Assembly (NCBI GenBank): GCA_028281945.1
Contig: JANQIW010000168.1
Location: forward strand, 1 to 64,000
Length of the DNA: 64,000 nucleotides
Reading direction: 5' to 3'
DNA from: Prochloraceae cyanobacterium PL24a_bin.78
Lineage (GTDB): Bacteria; Cyanobacteriota; Cyanobacteriia; Cyanobacteriales; JANQIW01
Each line of letters begins with the position of its first letter. Positions within the stretch are counted from its first letter, which is position 1. The position numbers and the translations under genes were made by a program. This document shows positions 36,972 through 44,834 of this stretch, piece after piece. The notes under the pieces were generated by a model, which saw only the letters and a program-made list of their open reading frames with translations, was not told the origin of the DNA and made no database searches.

Positions 36972-38045
36972 ATGAAAGCACTCATTCTCTCCGGCGGAAA
37001 AGGCACTCGTTTACGCCCATTAACCTATACTGGTGCCAAACAATTAGTGCCAGTAGCAAACAAACCAATTCTTTGGTATGGAATAGAATCAATAGTAGCA
37101 GCCGGAATCACAGATATTGGCATAATTATTAGCCCAGAAACAGGAGAAGAAGTCAAAACAAAAACAGGAAATGGTGAACAATTTGGAGCAAAAATTACCT
37201 ACATTCTTCAAGCAAAACCAGAAGGATTGGCACACGCCGTTAAAGTCGCTCAAGACTTTTTAGAAGACTCTCCTTTTATCATGTATTTAGGAGATAATTT
37301 AATCCAAGATGATTTAAATACATTCCTAAATAACTTCAAAAATAAAACCTTAGATGCCTTAATTTTATTACGCACAGTTTCCAATCCAAGTGCATTTGGA
37401 GTAGCAAAAATAGACGAAAAAGGTAGAGTAATTCAGTTAATAGAAAAACCAAAAGAACCACCATCAAACTTAGCATTAGTAGGAGTATATTTCTTTTCTA
37501 AAACCATACACGAAGCAATTGCTAACATTAAACCATCACCAAGAGGAGAATTAGAAATAACCGATGCCATTCAATATTTAATCGAACAAAACAAATCAGT
37601 AGAAGCTCAAACATTAGAAAATTGGTGGTTAGATACAGGGAAAAAAGACGATCTTTTAGAAGCAAATAGAATCATCTTAGATACCCATTTAAAATCCAAT
37701 ATTCAAGGAGAAATAGATTCCTCAAGTCAAGTAATTGGAAGAGTAGAAATAGGAGAAAGATCGAAAATAATTAATAGTACAATTAGAGGCCCAGTTACTA
37801 TTGGAAAAGACTGTTATTTAGAAAATAGTTTTATTGGCCCATATACAAGTATCGCCGACAATACAACCTTAAAAGAAGTAGATTTAGAACATAGTGTTAT
37901 TTTACAAGGAGCAAAAGTAATCGATATTTCAGCCCGAATTGTAGATAGTTTAATCGGGCAACGTGCTAACATCAAAGAAAGCAAACAAAGACCAAAAGCC
38001 TTACGATTTTTAATCGGAGATGATTCAGAAATAGAATTACTATAA
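36972..38045 (+). CDS. rfbA: Glucose-1-phosphate thymidylyltransferase, long form
   Basis: Makes dTDP-glucose from glucose 1-phosphate and dTTP. The N-terminal nucleotidyltransferase domain has LSGGKGTRLRPLT (7-19) and the metal-binding MYLGDNLIQDD. A C-terminal left-handed beta-helix (about 250-357, with QVIGRVEIGERSKIINSTIRGPVTIG repeats) identifies the 355-residue long form. In this class some members are annotated as dTDP-glucose pyrophosphorylases of antibiotic or archaeal type. It sits in the rhamnose cluster between rfbD and a glycosyltransferase-like gene. Confidence 0.93.
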   Translation: MKALILSGGKGTRLRPLTYTGAKQLVPVANKPILWYGIESIVAAGITDIGIIISPETGEEVKTKTGNGEQFGAKITYILQAKPEGLAHAVKVAQDFLEDSPFIMYLGDNLIQDDLNTFLNNFKNKTLDALILLRTVSNPSAFGVAKIDEKGRVIQLIEKPKEPPSNLALVGVYFFSKTIHEAIANIKPSPRGELEITDAIQYLIEQNKSVEAQTLENWWLDTGKKDDLLEANRIILDTHLKSNIQGEIDSSSQVIGRVEIGERSKIINSTIRGPVTIGKDCYLENSFIGPYTSIADNTTLKEVDLEHSVILQGAKVIDISARIVDSLIGQRANIKESKQRPKALRFLIGDDSEIELL

Positions 38046-38105
38046 AGTCAAAAATAATCAAAAATAATCAAAAATTTAAAAACAAAAAAATAAAGAATAA
38101 TAATC

Positions 38106-39014
38106 ATGAATACCCCAACATTATCAGTAATCATTCCCATGCGAGATGGAGTGCCAGTAGAATGGTTAAAAGAATTAGCAAACGTCAAAGGAAATGTTGA
38201 ATTTATCTTAGTTTTCCCCCCATCAGTAAAGCAATTTCCAAACGATATAGATAACCGTATTAAACAAATAAATAGCCCCATACAAGGAGAAGTAACCCAA
38301 AGAATTACTGCCTTATTAAACGCATCAGGAACCTACGTTTTATCCATTAATTGTGATGAATATCTTTATCCAGATATAGAACAATTAACCCTTCAATATT
38401 TTCAAAAATTTCCTAATAATTGGTTTATCAGATTAAGAACTAAATATTATGAATATGGTAGCCAAGCAGAATTAGTTAAAGAATGGGAAAAATTTCCAGA
38501 AATTGAAAATATTAAAATTAAAACAACAGAAAATAAAGAATTATCAGAATTAGAAACCATGCGAGAAATTCCTATTTCTCCTATAGAAAATAAATTAGAT
38601 TTAATGTGTATGTTTCGCCCTTTTCCAGGTAGAAAAGATTTAAACGGACCCCATCAAGAAAACTTTGATAAAAAGATTTGGAAAAATAGTATTGTTCAAG
38701 AAAATTTGCAAGATATCGTTAAATTATTTACAATTTTTGGCCCTTTTAAATACATACCCTTTTGGTGTGCCGATCGACTTTTAGGATTATCCACCCAAGC
38801 AAAATTATACGAAAAAGAATTAGTAAAACAAGGACAAATAGTTGCCCATTGGTTGCCATTACCAGCACAAATTCGCACCGAAAATAACCCTCCAGAATAT
38901 CGAGGCAAAAATAGACGTTATGTCTTAGCAGAAGTATTTTTATTAAGAATTTATCCTCAATATGGATATTTTTGGAATCTAATTCTTTCTCAATGGAGAA
39001 GTTTAATTAAATAA
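38106..39014 (+). CDS. Divergent glycosyltransferase-2-like protein
   Basis: A 302-residue protein of the rhamnose cluster. The start LSVIIPMRDGVPVEWLKELA and then RITALLNASGTYVLSINCDEYLYPD mirror the first and second blocks of GT2 enzymes, with NCDEY in place of the usual DxD. The rest does not match a family I know. A sugar-transferase role is likely from fold and place but unproven. Position between rfbA and rfbB, with short gaps, suggests co-transcription. Confidence 0.6.
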   Translation: MNTPTLSVIIPMRDGVPVEWLKELANVKGNVEFILVFPPSVKQFPNDIDNRIKQINSPIQGEVTQRITALLNASGTYVLSINCDEYLYPDIEQLTLQYFQKFPNNWFIRLRTKYYEYGSQAELVKEWEKFPEIENIKIKTTENKELSELETMREIPISPIENKLDLMCMFRPFPGRKDLNGPHQENFDKKIWKNSIVQENLQDIVKLFTIFGPFKYIPFWCADRLLGLSTQAKLYEKELVKQGQIVAHWLPLPAQIRTENNPPEYRGKNRRYVLAEVFLLRIYPQYGYFWNLILSQWRSLIK

Positions 39015-39047
39015 AATATAGCTATCAATAATAGAAAAAAAATAACT

Positions 39048-40169
39048 ATGATTAACCCAATTGAAGTCAATAATATCAACCAAAATATCCACCAAAATCG
39101 TCGAATTTTAATCACCGGAGGAGCCGGATTTATCGGTTCAAATTTCGTTCATCATTGGGATAATACTCATCCTCAATCCAGAATAGTAGTATTAGATGCC
39201 CTCACCTATGCAGGTAATCTTCAAAATCTAGCTTCATTACAAGGAAAAGAAAATTTTCGCTTTGTGAAAGGAGATATTGGCGATCGTTCATTAATCGACC
39301 AGCTTCTCACCGAAGAAAAAATCGATACCATCGCTCATTTTGCCGCAGAATCTCACGTCGATCGATCCATATTAGGACCAGATGCCTTTATCCATACTAA
39401 TGTTGTAGGAACATTTACCCTTTTAGAGAGCTTTAGACAACATTGGTTATCCCAAGATAAACCAGAAAATTATCGATTTCTTCACGTTTCCACAGATGAA
39501 GTCTACGGTTCTTTAGAACTAGACGATCCAGCATTCACAGAAACCACCCCTTATGCACCCAATAGTCCCTATTCAGCATCCAAAGCAGGAAGCGATCATC
39601 TTGCCAGAGCTTATTACCATACCTATAAACTCCCAACCATAATCACCAACTGCTCCAATAATTACGGACCATATCATTTTCCAGAAAAGTTAATTCCCCT
39701 AATGTGCATCAATATGTTATTAGGAAAACCCTTACCAGTATATGGAGACGGACAAAATATTAGAGATTGGTTATATGTAGAAGACCATTGTCAAGCATTA
39801 GAATTAGTCATTCACCAAGGAAAAACTGGAGAAACATATAATATTGGGGGAAATAATGAAGTAAAAAATATAGATTTAGTAAAAATATTATGCCAACTAA
39901 TGGATGATTTAGCAGATGAATTTGGAGAAAAATTACCCGTAAAACCTTGTGAAGAACTCATTACCTTTGTCAAAGATAGACCAGGGCACGATCGACGTTA
40001 TGCCATCAACTCAACTAAAATCCAGACAGAATTAGGATGGAAACCCAAACAAACCCTCCAAAGTGGATTAAAGAAAACAATTGAATGGTATCTCAATCAT
40101 CGTGATTGGTGGCAACCATTACTATCAGAAGAATACCTTAAATATTATCAAAAAGTGTATAACTTATAA
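39048..40169 (+). CDS. rfbB: dTDP-glucose 4,6-dehydratase
   Basis: Second step of dTDP-L-rhamnose synthesis, forming dTDP-4-keto-6-deoxyglucose. Extended SDR enzyme of 373 residues: [17 protein letters not shown] binds [15 protein letters not shown] is the family block, [11 protein letters not shown] holds the catalytic Thr-Asp-Glu, and [11 protein letters not shown] gives the YxxxK pair. It completes the set rfbC-rfbD-rfbA-rfbB. Its stop lies six bases from that of the convergent gmk gene. Confidence 0.96.
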   Translation: MINPIEVNNINQNIHQNRRILITGGAGFIGSNFVHHWDNTHPQSRIVVLDALTYAGNLQNLASLQGKENFRFVKGDIGDRSLIDQLLTEEKIDTIAHFAAESHVDRSILGPDAFIHTNVVGTFTLLESFRQHWLSQDKPENYRFLHVSTDEVYGSLELDDPAFTETTPYAPNSPYSASKAGSDHLARAYYHTYKLPTIITNCSNNYGPYHFPEKLIPLMCINMLLGKPLPVYGDGQNIRDWLYVEDHCQALELVIHQGKTGETYNIGGNNEVKNIDLVKILCQLMDDLADEFGEKLPVKPCEELITFVKDRPGHDRRYAINSTKIQTELGWKPKQTLQSGLKKTIEWYLNHRDWWQPLLSEEYLKYYQKVYNL

Positions 40170-40175
40170 AAAAAC

Positions 40176-40823
40176 CTATTTTAAAACTTTAGAATCACCA
40201 AAAATTGCTACTTCAACCTTTTGGAGAGCAACCTTCAAATCATCATTAACAATATTAATATCAAACTCATCACAAGCAGCAATTTCCGCCTTAGCAGTTT
40301 CCATGCGTCGATTAATAGCAGTTTCAGAATCCTTCCCTCGATCACGCAATCGTTGTTCTAATTCTTCCATAGAAGGAGGCAAAATAAAAATCAGTAAAGC
40401 ATCAGGAAAACTATCTTTAATTTTTCGTGCACCAATCACCTCAATTTCCAAAACAACAGAAACACCCTCATTAATTTTCCCCTCTACATTAGAGCGAGGA
40501 GTGCCATAATAATTACCAGCATATTCTGCCCATTCTAAAAACAAATTATCTTTAATCTTGGCTTCAAAATCTTCTCTAGTCAGGAAAAAATAATCCTTCC
40601 CATCCACTTCACCAACCCGAGGTTGACGAGTAGTAGCAGAGATGGATAAAAATAAATCAGGATGATTTGCCTTTAAAGCTTTTAATAAAGTACCTTTACC
40701 AACACCACTAGGCCCTGTTAGCACAATCAATTTCCCCTGAGTGCTCAAATTTTTTCCAAATATTTTACTTAGAAAATCCTTGAATCGATCAAAAATAGAG
40801 TTGTTTTGTTGATTGTCGAGCAT
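40176..40823 (-). CDS. gmk: Guanylate kinase
   Basis: Phosphorylates GMP to GDP with ATP. The P-loop LTGPSGVGKGTLL is followed by SISATTRQPRVGEVDGKDYFF (GMP-binding), FLEWAEYAGNYYGTP and VVLEIEVIGARKI. An in-frame extension would give 247 residues, but the ATG at 40821-40823 gives about 215, closer to the family norm of about 190-210, so it is preferred. The remA-type gene lies upstream on the same strand, an arrangement also known in Bacillus and many cyanobacteria. Confidence 0.95.
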   Translation of the reverse strand: MLDNQQNNSIFDRFKDFLSKIFGKNLSTQGKLIVLTGPSGVGKGTLLKALKANHPDLFLSISATTRQPRVGEVDGKDYFFLTREDFEAKIKDNLFLEWAEYAGNYYGTPRSNVEGKINEGVSVVLEIEVIGARKIKDSFPDALLIFILPPSMEELEQRLRDRGKDSETAINRRMETAKAEIAACDEFDINIVNDDLKVALQKVEVAIFGDSKVLK

Positions 40824-41085
40824 ATTTAACAATAATAATTTAGTTATAGCAGTGGATAATTTTGATGAAAACTTTCCTAAAATCCAAACTTTTTTTCGAG
40901 AAAAAATAAATAATATCAATTTGCTTATATAAAAACCAATAGCTAATACTGGTCAACTAAAGCTATCTTAGCTTAGATCAAATTTTCAAAAATAATGATA
41001 GACTAGAAAAATTATATCTTTAACAATCCTCCCTATCTTCTCCATCTTCTCCCTCAATATCTAACACTATGAAAGCAAAATGATA

Positions 41086-41352
41086 CTAGTTATTATGGCT
41101 ATTAGACTCCTTATTAATAACAAAACGATGTGCTACCGTTTCAGGTTGAATCGCTGAAAGAATAATATGATTAGAATCAGTGATAATAACCGCACGAGTG
41201 CGTCTTCCATAAGTAGCATCAATTAATTGCCCACGATCGCGAGCATCTGTAATAGTTCGTTTAATAGGTGCAGACTCTGGGCTAACTATGGCAATAACTC
41301 GATTAGCACATACGATATTTCCAAAGCCAATGTTGATTAGCTGTATTTCCAT
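41086..41352 (-). CDS. remA: RemA/DUF370-family regulatory protein
   Basis: An 88-residue DNA-binding protein. Family features: [68 protein letters not shown]. In Bacillus subtilis RemA activates extracellular-matrix genes; the role in cyanobacteria is not established by this sequence. It lies upstream of gmk on the same strand with about 260 bases between them, a widely conserved neighbourhood. A link to the nearby polysaccharide genes would be speculative. Confidence 0.93.
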   Translation of the reverse strand: MEIQLINIGFGNIVCANRVIAIVSPESAPIKRTITDARDRGQLIDATYGRRTRAVIITDSNHIILSAIQPETVAHRFVINKESNSHNN

Positions 41353-41664
41353 AACAAAAATTCGTGCAGCTACTTAAAATATATAATCTTCATGTTATCT
41401 GTTCAAATTTAACCTAAAAGCAGTCAAAGTTACTTAATTATGGAAATTATAGCTTTTTTTTCAGTTTTTTTCGATTTTTTGCCAAAATTAAAGATTATCC
41501 CAAATTGTCTTTAAAGATGATAGAGTTAAAGCTCTTTTTGGACTGCTGATTTCCAACCCAAAACCTATCTCCCTTGTCCTCCTTGTCTCCCTTGTCCCCT
41601 TTCTCTCCCCCTAACCATTGTATGTCATACTTTTGAAAAAACGATATTATCCCTTAATAAGAAG
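41353..41664. repeat. Intergenic region with CCTTGTC low-complexity repeat
   Basis: Divergent promoter region between remA and rqcH. At about 41572-41609 it contains a CTTGTC(C/T)(C/T)-type array, the reverse complement of the GACAAGG run seen near 12.7 kb. No gene is present. Confidence 0.7.
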
Positions 41665-43404
41665 ATGCAAACCGTTGATTTTACTAGCCTTGTTGCTGTT
41701 TGTGGAGAATTAGCTCAAGATTGGATTCCTGCAAAATTAGAACAAGTATATCAAAAAGATCGTAATACCATTGCCATAAGTTTGCGAACGATGAAGAAAA
41801 GAGGTTGGCTAGATATTTCATGGCATCCTACAGCAGCTAGAATTTGTCTAGGAAATGCACCACCAAAAGTTCCAGATACTTTTACTTTTAGCGAACAATT
41901 ACGAGCTAAATTAAAAGGATTTGCTTTAATTAATCTTGAATTTATTGCCCCATTTGAAAGAGTATTAGATTTTCAATTTGCTAATCGTCCAGGGGAATCA
42001 CCATTATGGCATCTTTATGTAGAAATTATGGGGAAATATAGTAATGTAATTTTAACTAATGCTGAAAAAGAAATTGTTACTGTTGCTCATCAAGTTAATG
42101 CCAGTCAATCCCGAATTAGAACGGTAGAAACTGGACAACCTTATGATTTGCCGCCTAATCTTACTAAAACTATTCCTAGTCTCAATGAATCACAATCTTT
42201 GTGGCAAGAAAGAGTTAGTTTAATTCCTAAAAAAATTAAATCTCAACTTATTAGTAATTATGCTGGTTTAAGTCCTTCTTTGATTCAACAAATGTTAGCT
42301 GTTGCTTCTATAAATCCAGATCGAACAACGGATAAAATCGAAGCTAATGAGTGGGAAAAACTATTTCAATTGTGGCAAAAATGGCTTCAAGCTTTAGAAA
42401 CTTCTACTTTTAAACCAGGTTGGACTAAGGATGGATATACGGTAATGGGATGGACAATAATTGAACCACTGGAAAGTATTCAAATTTTACTAAATAGCTA
42501 TTATACAGAGAAAATAGATCGAGAAATCTTTCAACAATTACACCATCAACTTACTCAAAAAGTTAACAATATTCTTAGCAAATTAAAACAAAAAGCTCAA
42601 TCTTTTCAAAACCGTTTAAAACAATCTGATGATGCTGATTCACATCGAGAAAAAGCGGATTTATTAATGGCTTATCTTCATCATTGGCAACCAGGAATGA
42701 AATTAATTAAACTTCCAGACTTTGAAACAGGTAAAGAGGTAAAAATTGCTTTAAATCCTGAAAAAAATGCTGTTCAAAATGCCCAAGGTTTTTATAAGCT
42801 TCATCAAAAGTTAAAACGTGCTCGCGATGCTGTTTCACCTTTATTAGAAGAAGTAATTACTGATATTAATTATTTAGAACAAATCGAAACTAATTTAACT
42901 CAATTACAGGATTATAATTTTCGAGAAGATTTAGAAACTTTAGAAGAAATCAAACAAGAATTAATCGAACAAGGATATTTAGAAAATACTTCTAAAAGAG
43001 CTTTTAACTCTAATCATACTTCTCAACCATATTTATATAAGACTCCTACTGGATTTGAAGTATGGATTGGCAGGAATAATCGACAAAATGATCAATTAAC
43101 TTTTCGTACGGCAAATGAATATGATCTCTGGTTTCATACTCAAGAGATTCCAGGCAGTCACGTTTTATTAAGACTAAAACCAGGGGAGATACCAGATGAA
43201 AATGACTTACAATTTGCGGCAGATTTAGCTGCTTACTATAGTAAAGCTCGATCGAGCGAAGTAGTAAGTGTAGTATATACTGAGCCTAAATATGTTTATA
43301 AACCCAAAGGTGCCAAACCCGGAATTGCAGTATACAAAAGAGAGCGAGTGATTTGGGGAAAACCTCAGAGAGGGCATATTATATCTAATAAATCTAAAGC
43401 TTGA
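41665..43404 (+). CDS. rqcH: Rqc2 homolog RqcH (NFACT family)
   Basis: Ribosome-quality-control factor that binds stalled 50S subunits with peptidyl-tRNA and directs alanine tailing of the nascent chain. The N-terminal NFACT-N domain (FTSLVAVCGELAQDWIPAKLEQVYQ) is followed by helix-hairpin-helix segments, a central coiled coil (about 290-330 and 400-440) and the NFACT-R domain (TPTGFEVWIGRNNRQND, DLWFHTQEIPGSHVLLRL). The length of 579 residues is typical. Older annotations call it fibronectin-binding protein A, which would mislead here. Confidence 0.94.
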   Translation: MQTVDFTSLVAVCGELAQDWIPAKLEQVYQKDRNTIAISLRTMKKRGWLDISWHPTAARICLGNAPPKVPDTFTFSEQLRAKLKGFALINLEFIAPFERVLDFQFANRPGESPLWHLYVEIMGKYSNVILTNAEKEIVTVAHQVNASQSRIRTVETGQPYDLPPNLTKTIPSLNESQSLWQERVSLIPKKIKSQLISNYAGLSPSLIQQMLAVASINPDRTTDKIEANEWEKLFQLWQKWLQALETSTFKPGWTKDGYTVMGWTIIEPLESIQILLNSYYTEKIDREIFQQLHHQLTQKVNNILSKLKQKAQSFQNRLKQSDDADSHREKADLLMAYLHHWQPGMKLIKLPDFETGKEVKIALNPEKNAVQNAQGFYKLHQKLKRARDAVSPLLEEVITDINYLEQIETNLTQLQDYNFREDLETLEEIKQELIEQGYLENTSKRAFNSNHTSQPYLYKTPTGFEVWIGRNNRQNDQLTFRTANEYDLWFHTQEIPGSHVLLRLKPGEIPDENDLQFAADLAAYYSKARSSEVVSVVYTEPKYVYKPKGAKPGIAVYKRERVIWGKPQRGHIISNKSKA

Positions 43405-43551
43405 GAGATTAATCTCAAAAAATTTAATTTTTTTTAAGAAAAGTTTGTGTATTCTGTTACAATGATTGTTAAGAAATCTTTTAGGTGTCCTTATTTTGGA
43501 AAGCGCGATGGAGATTTCCTCAAGATCTAATCACAACAACTTTTTCATCCT

Positions 43552-43579
43552 ACCAGTGCTATATTTGTACTGGTTTTTG
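43552..43579 (+). terminator. Hairpin terminator downstream of rqcH
   Basis: ACCAGT pairs with ACTGGT around an 11-base loop and is followed by TTTTTG. It lies about 150 bases after the rqcH stop, in front of the convergent DUF2335 gene. Confidence 0.7.
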
Positions 43580-43594
43580 TATTATTAATATATT

Positions 43595-44158
43595 TTAGTT
43601 ATCTTTTTTGGATTCAGAGTTTTTTAAGACTTTTAGTTTTTGGATTCTCTCTTCTTTACGAGTATTATTATTTGATACAAATAATCCAATTACAGATAAA
43701 GCTGTTCCTCCAACAATTGCAGTAGCCGTTAATTCACGATCATTCATTGCAAGAAAAACCGCACTTCCAAATAAAAAAAAAGCTAAGACAGCACCTATTA
43801 TTAGTCCCCATTTAGATTTAAAAATATCACTTTGAATAATATTCTTTTCCATGTCTCTACGATGCTGATTTTGCTCTTCTAACATAATCAAAAGTCTATT
43901 TGCCGATCCAGGTAAAACTTCTTCATATCCTTTGAGAATTTCAGGAGGGGGAATTGGCCCAGAAAAACTAGAGGCAGCTACACTAAAGATATTGGTAACT
44001 ATTTCTTGTTTTTCTTTAGGAAGAGAAGAAGGTAAATTTTCTAATATATTTAAATTTGAATCTGAATCTTTAACTGGATTATTCAATTTAGATTCAGATT
44101 GTTCGGGTGGTAAATCTATATTTTGTTTTGATGATGGTCTTTCTTCTTCAGAATTCAT
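43595..44158 (-). CDS. DUF2335-family membrane protein
   Basis: A 187-residue protein. After a polar, disordered N-terminus, the family block FSGPIPPPEILKGYEEVLPGSANRLLIMLEEQNQHRRDME is plain, and two membrane segments follow (about 118-136 and 143-162). DUF2335 is a family of bacterial membrane proteins of unknown function, sometimes on mobile regions. The 88-residue gene lies 11 bases upstream on the same strand, so both are probably one transcript. Confidence 0.85.
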   Translation of the reverse strand: MNSEEERPSSKQNIDLPPEQSESKLNNPVKDSDSNLNILENLPSSLPKEKQEIVTNIFSVAASSFSGPIPPPEILKGYEEVLPGSANRLLIMLEEQNQHRRDMEKNIIQSDIFKSKWGLIIGAVLAFFLFGSAVFLAMNDRELTATAIVGGTALSVIGLFVSNNNTRKEERIQKLKVLKNSESKKDN

Positions 44159-44169
44159 TTCAACTTAAA

Positions 44170-44436
44170 TTATTTATTCTGGTTGTTGAGAAACTCATAA
44201 AGTGCTTTTTGAAACTCTTCTGAGTTTGAATACTCCATCATAACTTCTCTCATATCATCTCCAACAGCTTGCCAATCTGAATAAATAGCTAAGGCATCTG
44301 CTTCTTGTGGAGTCAAGACATCAGGCTCATTAAAATAATACTGGGATAGAGTATTACCAAAATCAAATAATCTAGCAATTCCTTCTAGAAAAGAAGGTCG
44401 TGCCAATAAGAGGGAACGTACTTTAGAGGTATTCAT
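44170..44436 (-). CDS. Hypothetical protein, upstream partner of DUF2335 gene
   Basis: An 88-residue soluble protein of unknown function. It opens MNTSKVRSLLLARPSFLEG and contains LFDFGNTLSQYYFN and ADALAIYSDWQAVGDDMREVM. Similar short proteins occur in cyanobacteria next to varied genes. There are no catalytic motifs. The short gap to the DUF2335 gene suggests joint function. Confidence 0.65.
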   Translation of the reverse strand: MNTSKVRSLLLARPSFLEGIARLFDFGNTLSQYYFNEPDVLTPQEADALAIYSDWQAVGDDMREVMMEYSNSEEFQKALYEFLNNQNK

Positions 44437-44834
44437 GGTAATAAGTTAACCAATCAATTTAATCTTCTTCCATTATATCAAATATGTTGGAAGCACGCTT
44501 TTATTGTTCTACTCTACGTATTTACCTCATCTAGGGCTTGTTACTTCTTGGTAATTTTGGGAAAAACCTTTTTGATAGCATCTAATGGTTTAGAGTAACT
44601 GGTGTTAATTTCAGTAATATCCCGTATAACTTTAAGAAAAAAAAGTAAATAATTGTATAGCAACCTAGAGAATCCAACATGACAAGGAAAGAAACGCCAT
44701 ATGATGTTATCCCAGAAATTTAAAATTATGTTATAATGCCAATCAACTGATTAGAATAATTGATTATCATATTAATCTAATCGTATTAGACATGGTGTTG
44801 TTTAATTAAATTTGATGAGGAGTTGAAATAAATT
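44437..44834. other. Gene-free promoter region of the DUF4114 protein gene
   Basis: Holds a GTTATAAT -10-like box at about 44730 and an inverted repeat GATTAGA (44751-44757)/TCTAATC (44776-44782) shortly upstream of the coding region. GAGGAG precedes the ATG at 44835. No gene was recognised. Confidence 0.55.
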
